In this document: positions 6,985 to 13,834 of the stretch, piece by piece
How positions within the stretch are numbered: position 1 is the first letter of the stretch
Layout: the number at the start of each line of letters is the position of its first letter
Assembly (NCBI GenBank): GCA_000495415.1
Contig: AWGX01000814.1
Span: forward strand, 1 to 13,834
Length of the DNA: 13,834 nucleotides
From: Smithella sp. ME-1
GTDB taxonomy: Bacteria > Desulfobacterota > Syntrophia > Syntrophales > Smithellaceae
Direction: 5' to 3'
The notes under the pieces: model-generated
Database searches by the model: none
Told to the model about the DNA's origin: nothing
The model's input: only the letters and a program-made list of their open reading frames with translations
Position numbers and translations under genes: made by a program

Positions 6985-7234
6985 CACCGATGAACTCAGA
7001 GCTATCCGGAATCGGTTTGAAATCTTCCTGCGTTCCGTTTAAATATTCAGGATTGGCATAGACAACCTTACCCGCAGCAATCTCACGCAGAGCCAGCACA
7101 ATGTCCCTGTTTTTACTTGCTATTAACGGCGTTGAGCCCTTTAACAGCTGATGCGCGCGCTTCGAAGCCAGGGAAACAAGTCCAAATCTTGTTTTGGCAA
7201 CGAGCAAAGAATCTTCTATCGTAATTCTAGCCAT
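6965..7234 (-). CDS. rpoZ: RNA polymerase omega subunit
   Basis: An 89-residue protein opening MARITIEDSLL, with RFGLVSLASKRAHQLLKG and the following NRDIVLALREIAAGKV. These are the conserved core of omega, which helps assembly of the beta' subunit. The cysteine often seen at residue 9 of this motif is a serine here. The acidic tail is typical. AAGGAG lies 11 nt before the ATG, one of the clearer ribosome sites in the operon. The gene begins 15 bp after gmk and its end overlaps pyrF. The gmk-rpoZ order is widely conserved. Confidence 0.95.
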   Translation of the reverse strand: MARITIEDSLLVAKTRFGLVSLASKRAHQLLKGSTPLIASKNRDIVLALREIAAGKVVYANPEYLNGTQEDFKPIPDSSEFIGDEEYID

Positions 7235-7249
7235 GTATTCAAAATCTCC

Positions 7250-7867
7250 TTAAAATATATTATTTTTTTTTATAAACTTTTTAATTTCACTTCGCAACCT
7301 GGTTCTTTTACATTTTTCAGCTTTATAAATAGAAATCAATTGATCTACAGCAATTTCCAAATCTTTGTTAATAATTGTGTAATCATACCATGAAATTTCT
7401 TTTAATTCACGTTCTGCCTGATCGAATCGATCCTGAATAACTTTATCGGTTTCACAACCGCGTCCTTCCAAGCGCTTTAAAAGTTCGTCACGGGACGGGG
7501 GAAGTACAAAAACATAAACACCTCCCCTAAACTTTCGCTTTATATTCTTTGCTCCTCGTGGTTCAATATCCAGTAACAAATCCTGACCGTTATGAAGAAA
7601 CGATTCAATTGCCTTCCTGGAAGATCCATATAAATTGCCGTAATTCTCCACCCACTCGACAAATTCACCATCATCAATACGAGACTGAAATTCCTGACGT
7701 GAAATAAAATGGTAATCTTTCCCGTCTACTTCATTGGGACGCGGAGGCCTGGATGTATAGGAAACTGAAAACTTTAATTCCGGACAGGCCTGCAGTAACT
7801 TTTGACAAATAGTACTTTTCCCTGTTCCTGAAGGCGCCGATACAACTATAAATATTCCTTTGGCCAT
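7250..7867 (-). CDS. gmk: Guanylate kinase
   Basis: A 205-residue enzyme phosphorylating GMP to GDP. The P-loop is APSGTGKST (11-19). The GMP-binding stretch SYTSRPPRPNEVDGKDYHF follows, and then the lid and C-terminal part with LPPSRDELLKRLEGRG. The usual DVQGA motif reads IEPRGA here, a modest departure. Length is normal. It starts 5 nt after the yicC stop and lacks a strong Shine-Dalgarno, so its translation probably depends on yicC. Confidence 0.95.
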   Translation of the reverse strand: MAKGIFIVVSAPSGTGKSTICQKLLQACPELKFSVSYTSRPPRPNEVDGKDYHFISRQEFQSRIDDGEFVEWVENYGNLYGSSRKAIESFLHNGQDLLLDIEPRGAKNIKRKFRGGVYVFVLPPSRDELLKRLEGRGCETDKVIQDRFDQAERELKEISWYDYTIINKDLEIAVDQLISIYKAEKCKRTRLRSEIKKFIKKNNIF

Positions 7868-7872
7868 AATAT

Positions 7873-8751
7873 TTACTCAATATTCTGCGCCTGTTCGCGC
7901 AACTTACCTAATTCACTTTTAACTTCAATCACCTGACGGGTTATTTCCACATCGCTGACTTTTGAACCAATTGTATTGATTTCACGATTCATTTCCTGCA
8001 GCAGGAAATCGATTTTCCTTCCTTCTGTTCCCTCACTTACCAAAAATTCTTCAAACTGGCTGATATGACTATGCATTCGCACAATTTCTTCCGTAATATC
8101 ACTTCTTTCCGCCATAATTGCAACTTCCTGAACAAGACGGGATTCGTCCAGTTCAAATCCTTCAGTCAATCCCTTAATTCTTTCAGAAAGACGCTGCTGA
8201 TATTCAATAACAACTTGCGGTGCCCTCGATTTTATACCTTCCAAAATTCCTGTAATTGCCTTCAACCTCATATCCATGTCCTGATACAAAGCTAATCCTT
8301 CATCCCGGCGCATATTGCCAAGCTTTGCCAATGATTCCAAAAACGTCTTTTCCACTTGGCTTAGAAAATCCGGGCTCAATTGAGCTTCATCAGGCGGAGT
8401 AAAAATATCACGAAAACCGGCCAATGTCTTCAAAGTAATTGAAGATTGCAGATTAAATTCTTTTTTAAGCCGTTTTAAAACATCAATATAATTACGGGCA
8501 ATGTCTAAATTTAAATTGACCGGGGGAATATCAGTATTTTCTCCCTCCAGCCGGATGGATATTTCAATACGCCCGCGTTTAAATCTTTCACTCACCTTCT
8601 TTTTAAAATCCATTTCCAAAGGTGAAAGTACTGAAGGCATTCTCAGTAATATCTCCAGAAAACGATGATTTACAGATTTAGCCTCTACAACAATATTTCT
8701 TCTTTCTTGAATTGTTTCCGCCCGGCCATAACCGGTCATGCTTTTTATCAT
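7873..8751 (-). CDS. yicC: YicC family protein (endoribonuclease-like)
   Basis: A 292-residue full-length YicC protein. The N-terminal signature MIKSMTGYGRAE and the C-terminal DUF1732 region (IDFLLQEMNREINTIGSK, then ITRQVIEVKSELGKLREQ) are both clear. The middle is helical and charged. Members of this family have been reported to act as endoribonucleases in RNA turnover. It lies immediately before gmk, the arrangement seen in many bacteria. The DUF370/RemA gene that often lies between yicC and gmk is absent. The ATG is preceded only by a weak GGTG. It follows the DUF4416 gene by 36 bp. Confidence 0.93.
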   Translation of the reverse strand: MIKSMTGYGRAETIQERRNIVVEAKSVNHRFLEILLRMPSVLSPLEMDFKKKVSERFKRGRIEISIRLEGENTDIPPVNLNLDIARNYIDVLKRLKKEFNLQSSITLKTLAGFRDIFTPPDEAQLSPDFLSQVEKTFLESLAKLGNMRRDEGLALYQDMDMRLKAITGILEGIKSRAPQVVIEYQQRLSERIKGLTEGFELDESRLVQEVAIMAERSDITEEIVRMHSHISQFEEFLVSEGTEGRKIDFLLQEMNREINTIGSKVSDVEITRQVIEVKSELGKLREQAQNIE

Positions 8752-8787
8752 TTATACACCATAGCTAATTCAACAAACTTTATATTT

Positions 8788-9324
8788 TTATAAGTGTTGT
8801 GTCATTTTCAACTGCAATAAATATCTGTCCCTGATTTTACCAAGCATTAAAATTTGTTTTTCATCCGCATAATCCGGATAAGTCCAGGGCAGAGAGCAAA
8901 ATTTCTTTCCCTGATAAACCAGTGTTAAGTCGGCATAAATTCCATCCCGTAAGTAGGGACGGTGAGTGTATGCTTTACCTGTAGCTAAAAGCAAGTGCGC
9001 CTTTGATATATAACCGGGATCAATATTTATCTGCCGCCGCAAATTCAATACCGTTTTATCTTCAATCTCATTTGTCGCCAGTTTAATATCAGGCAATGTC
9101 TCCGGCCGGATTAACTTTTCCATAGACAAAAAGCGACGCACAAGATTCTCACCCATTTCGGCGTTATAATAATTTGTATAATCAAAGAGCATTATCTCGC
9201 TTACAAAATCCGGCTGTCCATATGCGGAAGATAAAATTTCTATCGTATCATTTAACAGAGTTGTTTCTTTAGCAAAAATACTGAAGAATAACTTTACCGG
9301 TTCCATCGGATTCGGTTTGCTCAT
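8788..9324 (-). CDS. DUF4416 family protein
   Basis: A 178-residue protein with the features I associate with DUF4416: PVKLFFSIF near the start, FDYTNYYNAEMG near 47-58, RRQINIDPGYI near 95-105, and an ending with LPWTYPDY. There is no signal peptide or membrane segment. Its function is unknown. It overlaps the end of rfaE1 by 4 nt (ATGA type) and precedes yicC, so it is translated with a kinase of heptose synthesis and co-transcribed with yicC and gmk. The recurring placement next to yicC-gmk hints at a core role rather than an accessory one; that is inference. Confidence 0.85.
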   Translation of the reverse strand: MSKPNPMEPVKLFFSIFAKETTLLNDTIEILSSAYGQPDFVSEIMLFDYTNYYNAEMGENLVRRFLSMEKLIRPETLPDIKLATNEIEDKTVLNLRRQINIDPGYISKAHLLLATGKAYTHRPYLRDGIYADLTLVYQGKKFCSLPWTYPDYADEKQILMLGKIRDRYLLQLKMTQHL

Positions 9325-10310
9325 AATACGTCTAATAATTCTTTCTGTGAAACAGTGGCAGTGCCGATTTTACCGACCACAATACCTGCCGCTAAATTAG
9401 CCAGACAAGTTGCTTCCTTAATATCTGCCCGCGCAGCCAGACCCAGAGCAAGCATGCCGATAACCGTATCGCCTGCACCGGTCACATCATAAACTTCCTT
9501 GGCCTGAGCAGGGAAATAAGTGTGAACAATTTTCCTGCCGTTTTCAAAAAGGCTCATGCCTTCTTCTCCCCGCGTAATGAGTATTGTTTGAAAAACATAT
9601 TTCTTCAAAAGAGCTTCGCTTAATCTTTGAAGATCATCGGCATTTGTTATTTCCATACCGGCAGCACGCTGGGCTTCATGATGGTTGGGAGTGATTACGT
9701 ATACACCTTTATATATGGAAAAATTGTTTTGTTTCGGATCAACACAGATGACTATATTCGAACCTTCCGTTATTTTCTTAATTCCTTCAATAAGTTCTTT
9801 CGAAACAACTCCTTTATTATAATCGGAAATAACAATTGCTCCAATTTTATTGCGCAAAGATTTAACATATTTAAGGATTCCATCAATGCTGGTTTGTGGG
9901 ATAGGTTTTCTATTTTCTTTATCAAAACGCACCATTTGCTGACCATGTGCAACAATTCTTGTTTTTAGAGTAGTTGGTCGTCTTCTTTCCACAACTATGC
10001 CTTTTGTTTCAATTTTCCGCCCTCGCAACTCCGCGAGTAATTTTTTCCCAATGTTATCCGCGCCAATAACCCCGGCGACATAAGCTTTTCCACCCATAGC
10101 ATAAATGTTGTTCAGAACATTGGCGCAACCACCCAGCATAATACTGTCTTTCTGAACATCAACCACGGGCACAGGTGCTTCAGGAGAAATACGTGAAACA
10201 TTTCCCCATATGAAATGATCCACCATTACATCTCCAACCACAAGAACTCCTGCGCCGGAAAAATTAGCAATAATATCTAATGCTCTTTTCTTTGTTAGAA
10301 TCCTATGCAC
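9321..10310 (-). CDS. rfaE1: D-glycero-beta-D-manno-heptose-7-phosphate kinase (RfaE1/HldE kinase domain)
   Basis: A 329-residue PfkB-family sugar kinase. VLVVGDVMVDHFIWGNVSRISPEAPVPV (22-49) and the GGCANV motif (60-65) are typical of the HldE kinase domain. DPKQNN (191-196), TPNHHEA (207-213) and the anion-hole/base motif DVTGAGDT (275-282, catalytic D281) follow. It phosphorylates heptose 7-phosphate at C1 for the ADP-heptose used in LPS core. The C-terminal adenylyltransferase domain of bifunctional HldE is missing, so a separate rfaE2 should exist elsewhere. The start is GTG at 10310 with TGAGG 8 nt upstream. It is the first gene of the leftward operon and overlaps the next gene by 4 nt. 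Confidence 0.93.
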   Translation of the reverse strand: MHRILTKKRALDIIANFSGAGVLVVGDVMVDHFIWGNVSRISPEAPVPVVDVQKDSIMLGGCANVLNNIYAMGGKAYVAGVIGADNIGKKLLAELRGRKIETKGIVVERRRPTTLKTRIVAHGQQMVRFDKENRKPIPQTSIDGILKYVKSLRNKIGAIVISDYNKGVVSKELIEGIKKITEGSNIVICVDPKQNNFSIYKGVYVITPNHHEAQRAAGMEITNADDLQRLSEALLKKYVFQTILITRGEEGMSLFENGRKIVHTYFPAQAKEVYDVTGAGDTVIGMLALGLAARADIKEATCLANLAAGIVVGKIGTATVSQKELLDVL

Positions 10311-10341
10311 GCTTTGAGCCTCACAATTAACCCTGAAAACT

Positions 10342-10361
10342 AAAAAAAGCGCTTATAGCGC
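10342..10361 (-). terminator. Intrinsic-terminator-like attenuator in the rfaE1 leader
   Basis: On the minus strand GCGCT-ATA-AGCGC forms a perfect 5-bp GC-rich stem with a three-base loop, followed by seven T. It lies between the strong promoter at 10386-10414 and the rfaE1 start at 10310. No gene reads into it from the right on this strand, so it would act on the operon's own leader of about 70 nt rather than end an upstream gene. Confidence 0.55.
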
Positions 10362-10385
10362 CCGCATCATAAAAAAAGCTGCGTA

Positions 10386-10414
10386 ATACTATTACCAAGA
10401 CCTTAATTTGTCAA
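10386..10414 (-). promoter_or_regulatory. Sigma70-like promoter of the rfaE1-DUF4416-yicC-gmk-rpoZ-pyrF-rlmB operon
   Basis: A perfect TTGACA (10414-10409) is followed after exactly 17 bp by TAGTAT (10391-10386). Transcription would start near 10379, leaving a leader of about 70 nt that contains the hairpin/T-run element. Confidence 0.75.
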
Positions 10415-10474
10415 ATGTTTTCTAAAATTGTGAATTAAACGCAAGAAACTAATTCTTTATTTTTCATGACTATC

Positions 10475-10504
10475 TTGACACATAAGTTCCATTTCCATTA
10501 TATT
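10475..10504 (+). promoter_or_regulatory. Sigma70-like promoter of the glyoxalase II-like gene
   Basis: A perfect TTGACA (10475-10480) and TATATT (10499-10504, five of six matches) are 18 bp apart. The start would be near 10511, about 64 nt before the ATG. It is divergent from the rfaE1 promoter, with about 60 bp between the two -35 boxes. Confidence 0.7.
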
Positions 10505-10574
10505 CACTCTACAAAACACCTGATTCTACTTGGTTAAGAATAATATATTTTAGAATAAAGCAATAAGAGTTTCT

Positions 10575-11276
10575 ATGTTAAATATTGAGCAATTTCGCTA
10601 TGGATCTGATAATTTCGCCTACATAATACATGGGAAAACACAGGCAATGGTTATTGACGGAGGGGCATGGAAAGAAATATTGTCTTTTCTTAAAACCAAT
10701 AACCTGGCGCTTGAATTAATCACTAACACGCATTCGCATTATGACCACACTCTGGGAAACGATCATTTGATCAAGGCGACAGGAACACGGGTTCTGAATT
10801 CCGGCACATTTCCCGATAATTATAAAATTATTATTGATGGCAAAGATATAATAATTTATTTGACTCCCGGACATACTGACGACTCTGTTTGCTTTCACAC
10901 GGAAAACATTTTAATCACCGGAGATACCATGTTTAACGGAACAGTCGGCAATTGTTTTTCCGGTAATCAGAGAAATTTTTATATGTCCGTCAAGCGGTTG
11001 ATGGCCTTGCCTGATGAAACAATAATTTACGCCGGTCATGATTATATCCACGACTCCCTCATATTTGCCAGGCATCTGGAACCAAACAACGAACACATTG
11101 ATCGTTTCCTGAAGTCTTATACGAGCGATCACGTTTATTCAACAATGGCCGACGAACGCCGAATCAATCCGTACCTTCGCTTTAATGAAGAAACAATTAT
11201 TAACATGCTCAAGGAAAAGAAACTTTCTTGTGCCACAGAATGGGAACGTTGGAATTCTTTGATGTCTATTGAGTAA
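10575..11276 (+). CDS. Metallo-beta-lactamase fold hydrolase, glyoxalase II-like
   Basis: A 233-residue MBL-fold enzyme with all binuclear metal ligands: THSHYDH (52-58), TPGH (97-100), ITGDTMF (114-120, D117) and YAGHDY (152-157). The later part matches the glyoxalase II C-terminal region: HLEPNNEHI (167-175) and RRINPYLRFN (195-204). By family it hydrolyses a hydroxyacyl thioester such as lactoylglutathione to the acid, completing methylglyoxal removal. The thiol is uncertain, as many anaerobes lack glutathione. There is no signal peptide, so it is cytoplasmic. AAGAG lies 5 nt before the ATG. It has its own promoter and is transcribed away from the rfaE1 operon. Confidence 0.88.
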   Translation: MLNIEQFRYGSDNFAYIIHGKTQAMVIDGGAWKEILSFLKTNNLALELITNTHSHYDHTLGNDHLIKATGTRVLNSGTFPDNYKIIIDGKDIIIYLTPGHTDDSVCFHTENILITGDTMFNGTVGNCFSGNQRNFYMSVKRLMALPDETIIYAGHDYIHDSLIFARHLEPNNEHIDRFLKSYTSDHVYSTMADERRINPYLRFNEETIINMLKEKKLSCATEWERWNSLMSIE

Positions 11277-11303
11277 GATTTTTTGTCGATTATCACTTAT
11301 TGA

Positions 11304-11332
11304 TTGACACACTCATTAATTTCTTTTATGAT
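11304..11332 (+). promoter_or_regulatory. Sigma70-like promoter of the PAS/HD-GYP gene
   Basis: A perfect TTGACA (11304-11309), 17 bp of spacing and TATGAT (11327-11332, five of six matches). Transcription would start near 11339, giving a leader of about 56 nt. The gene therefore need not depend on read-through from the hydrolase gene 118 bp upstream. Confidence 0.75.
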
Positions 11333-11394
11333 TCAAAAACTGGCAAATTGCGGGGCATCATCAGGAATCCAAGCATAACGGAATTGATGGAAGG

Positions 11395-13653
11395 ATGAAG
11401 GCAATCAAAACAGCAAATAAGAACACTCAAAGTAAAAAGACCACAATTTCCCATAAATCATCAGTCATCAAGAAAAAAAAATCGCAAAAAGTTTTAATTT
11501 CCAAAAACAAAAATATCAAAAAGAATAATGCCCATGAGATGGAGGATTGGCTCCAGAATTCTAACCTTCTTTTCAAGCTCAATCCGTCATCAATAGTTTT
11601 AATGAATCTGCCGGGAAGAGAAATAATAGACATTAATGATACATCTTTAAAAACATTTGGTTTTTCGCGGAAGGAAGTTATCGGAAAAACCAGCGATGAA
11701 TTGAATATCTTTATACAACAGGACAAGAGAGAGCAAGTTGTAAAGAAGCTGATGAAGCAGGGTTATATTGAAAACTGCGAGATGAAGCTCAGGCGCAAAG
11801 ACGGAAAAATATTAGAAGGCATTTTCTCTGCGGAAACAATTAAGCATCACGGGAAAATGTATTTAGTTGCCATTATTACAGACATTACCTCCCGCAAGCT
11901 TGCGGAGGAAGCTCAACGTGAAAACGAATATAAATACAGAACAATTCTTGAAACAACGGAAGAAGGCTATTACGAAATAGACCTTGCCGGCAATTTTACA
12001 TTCTTCAACGATTCTGTTTGCAGGCTTCTCGGTTACTCCAGAAAAGAATTGATGGGAATGAACAACCGGCAGTATATGGATAAAGAAACCGCCAGAAAAG
12101 TTTTTCAAACTTTCAACAAAGTTTATCGAACAGGAGAATCCACTAAAGAATTCGACTGGCAGATAACAAGAAAAGACGGGACCAAAAGATACATCGAGCA
12201 ATCTGCATTATTGGAAAAAGATTCATCAGGCAAACCTGTCGGGTTTAGAGGAATTATTCGTGATATTACCGAACGAAGAAAGACGGAAGAGTTGCTAAAG
12301 CAAAGTGAAGCTCAATACCGTTTGCTTGCTGACCACATGAAAGATCAGGTGTGGCTCATGGATCTAAACCTGAAAGTGACCTATGTAAGTCCGTCCGTGG
12401 AAAAATTACTGGGATATACAACTGAGGAAATTATTAAGCTTCCCCTGAACAAAATTCTTACGAAAAAATCTTTACAACTGGCAACAGATACTTTTTGGAA
12501 GGAACTGGATAATCCATCTCACAATGCCTTACTTGAACTCGAAGGCCGTTGTAAAGATGGCCGGCATATATGGATTGAAGCTTCGTTTGGTTTCATCCTG
12601 GATCAAAATGGGAAACCCATATCCATTTTAGGCGAAGGAAGAGAAATCACCAAACGTAAACAAATAGAAGCTTCTTTACAAAAAAGCGAAGAAAACTTCC
12701 GGCATTCTCTTGATGATTCACCGTTGGGAGTACGCATATCAACAGCAGAAGGCGAAACAATATATGCCAACAAGGCTGTTCTGGACATGTATGGATATGA
12801 CAGTATTGACGAATTTAAAAAAATACCCATACAAGAACGCTATACGCCGGAAAGCTATACTCAATTCCTGGCAAGAAAAGAAAAAAGAATGCTGGGAGAG
12901 TTTGGTCCGTCAGAATATGAAATAAGTATTGTGAGAAAAAACGGCGAAATACGCCATCTACATGTTTTTCGGAAAGAAATTTTTTGGAACGGTCAAAAAC
13001 AATCTCAGGTTATCTACGAAGATATAACTTTGCGCAGACAAGCCGAAGAGAAACTCAATTACATATTGGGAAATTTGCGGAAATCTATCAGAACAACCAT
13101 CCAGGTATTAGGTACTGCATCGGAAGCGAGGGATCCATACACGGCCGGGCACCAGAAAAGAGTCGCCGATCTGGCCCGTACTATTGCCACAGAAATGGGT
13201 CTTCCTCAAGATTCAATCGAAGCAATACGCATGGCCGGCGCCATTCATGATATCGGGAAAATTTCAATACCATCGGAAATCCTTTGCAAGCCGACAAAGC
13301 TAACCGACCTCGAGTACTCTCTGGTTAAAGCCCACACCCAGTACAGTTATGAAATAATGAAAGACGTTGAATCTCCCTGGCCACTGGCCGATATCGTCTA
13401 CCAACACCATGAGAGAATAAACGGTTCCGGTTATCCGCAGGGATTAAAGGGTGAAAATATTCTCATTGAGGCCCGTATACTTGCCGTTGCCGATGTGGTT
13501 GAGGCTATGGCATCCTATCGCCCTTACAGACCTTCTTTGGGAGTGAAAAGTGCCCTCACAGAAATTGAAGATAATGCAGGAATTCTCTATGATCGCAAGG
13601 TAGTGGAAATATGTTTGAGGCTGTTTAGGGAAAATAGATTCAAACTCGAATGA
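11395..13653 (+). CDS. Multi-PAS sensor with C-terminal HD-GYP cyclic di-GMP phosphodiesterase domain
   Basis: A 752-residue protein with no membrane segment that I can see. Residues 1-46 are a lysine/serine-rich basic tail. Four PAS/PAC units follow at about 50-170, 178-296, 302-424 and 430-550; each ends in a DIT- or EIT-type junction (DITSRK, DITERR, EITKRK, DITLRR). The C-terminal HD-GYP domain runs about 560-750. It has AGHQKRVADLA (585-595), the metal-binding HDIGK (618-622), HHERINGSGYP (671-681) and an ILAVADVVEAM helix (695-705). The catalytic set looks intact, so it should hydrolyse cyclic di-GMP in response to cytoplasmic signals; ligands of the PAS domains cannot be told. The ATG at 11395 has GGAAGG directly before it, closer than ideal. 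M49 at 11539 is an alternative start that would remove the basic tail. Confidence 0.92.
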   Translation: MKAIKTANKNTQSKKTTISHKSSVIKKKKSQKVLISKNKNIKKNNAHEMEDWLQNSNLLFKLNPSSIVLMNLPGREIIDINDTSLKTFGFSRKEVIGKTSDELNIFIQQDKREQVVKKLMKQGYIENCEMKLRRKDGKILEGIFSAETIKHHGKMYLVAIITDITSRKLAEEAQRENEYKYRTILETTEEGYYEIDLAGNFTFFNDSVCRLLGYSRKELMGMNNRQYMDKETARKVFQTFNKVYRTGESTKEFDWQITRKDGTKRYIEQSALLEKDSSGKPVGFRGIIRDITERRKTEELLKQSEAQYRLLADHMKDQVWLMDLNLKVTYVSPSVEKLLGYTTEEIIKLPLNKILTKKSLQLATDTFWKELDNPSHNALLELEGRCKDGRHIWIEASFGFILDQNGKPISILGEGREITKRKQIEASLQKSEENFRHSLDDSPLGVRISTAEGETIYANKAVLDMYGYDSIDEFKKIPIQERYTPESYTQFLARKEKRMLGEFGPSEYEISIVRKNGEIRHLHVFRKEIFWNGQKQSQVIYEDITLRRQAEEKLNYILGNLRKSIRTTIQVLGTASEARDPYTAGHQKRVADLARTIATEMGLPQDSIEAIRMAGAIHDIGKISIPSEILCKPTKLTDLEYSLVKAHTQYSYEIMKDVESPWPLADIVYQHHERINGSGYPQGLKGENILIEARILAVADVVEAMASYRPYRPSLGVKSALTEIEDNAGILYDRKVVEICLRLFRENRFKLE

Positions 13654-13768
13654 TTGCAGTTACAAATTGTGATAAACAACTCTTTTTATTTCTCAAAAAT
13701 ATATTTCATCATTGACTTCAATAGCATTATCAAGTAAAAATTTTCAAAGAGCAGTAATATCTGACAAC

Positions 13769-13834
13769 TGTAATGAGACTAAAACTTTAATGCGCTTTGC
13801 TTTTGGAGTTTTTTAGTCGAATTAATGACACTCG
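13769..13834 (-). repeat. Dispersed palindromic repeat, right copy (cut by the window edge)
   Basis: This is the inverted counterpart of 3848-3912. The outer 22 nt (13813-13834) are identical in reverse complement, and 13769-13785 match at 16 of 17. It folds back on itself: GACTAAAACT (13777-13786) pairs with AGTTTTTTAGTC (13807-13818) with a two-base bulge. The match may continue beyond the window. It lies 115 bp after the HD-GYP gene. Confidence 0.7.

Noticed and set aside
10359..10376. A leader peptide MMRAL encoded by a mini-frame overlapping the rfaE1 leader hairpin.
   Set aside because: It has no ribosome-binding site (a T-run precedes it) and no run of regulatory codons. Chance is more likely.
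13654..13768. A broken minus-strand frame that reads partly like protein (LLDNAIEVNDEIYF) between stop codons.
   Set aside because: It is short, interrupted by two stops, has no start signal and matches no family I can name. Nothing supportable is present between the HD-GYP gene and the repeat.
3848..13834. A composite transposon or genomic island bounded by the inverted repeats next to tRNA-Pro.
   Set aside because: The interval carries ordinary core genes, no transposase or integrase, and no attachment-site duplicate of the tRNA 3' end is seen. The repeats look like members of a scattered family.

Overview
The window looks like part of the chromosome of an AT-rich, Gram-negative anaerobe. 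Syntrophales-type Desulfobacterota (the Syntrophus/Smithella group) is my best guess. The guess rests on heptose-kinase and PilC genes (Gram-negative envelope), the yicC-gmk-rpoZ gene order next to a DUF4416 gene, a Memo-family gene, and a multi-PAS HD-GYP protein. The taxonomy is inference; there is no rRNA or other firm marker here.

Left part (1-3568, minus strand): a DUF1178 zinc-ribbon protein, then a large fusion of a CysM-type cysteine synthase with a complete but diverged cysteinyl-tRNA synthetase, then, 7 bp further on, a Memo-family gene cut by the window edge. The fusion is the most unusual gene in the window. One polypeptide would both make cysteine and charge it to tRNA, and its synthetase half has lost one of the usual zinc ligands.

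Middle (3569-4106): a gene-poor stretch containing a run of back-to-back small hairpins, then tRNA-Pro(CGG) on the plus strand. One unit of this region recurs in inverted orientation at the extreme right end of the window (13769-13834), so it belongs to a dispersed palindromic repeat family.

Centre (4131-10310, minus strand): a probable housekeeping operon read leftward, rfaE1 - DUF4416 - yicC - gmk - rpoZ - pyrF - rlmB, with tight spacing or overlaps, followed after 115 bp by pilC. It starts from a strong sigma70-like promoter (TTGACA, 17 bp, TAGTAT). Just after that promoter, still ahead of the rfaE1 start codon, lies a hairpin with a seven-T run that resembles a transcription attenuator. 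The operon mixes envelope heptose synthesis, GMP and UMP synthesis, RNA polymerase omega and RNA modification/turnover.

Right part (10475-13653, plus strand): two separately promoted genes transcribed divergently from the operon, a glyoxalase II-like metallo-beta-lactamase hydrolase and a four-PAS HD-GYP protein predicted to degrade cyclic di-GMP. Each has its own good sigma70-like promoter.

I see no mobile-element gene, CRISPR array, phage gene or obvious defence system. All coordinates, motifs and spacings were read by eye; no database search or folding program was run.
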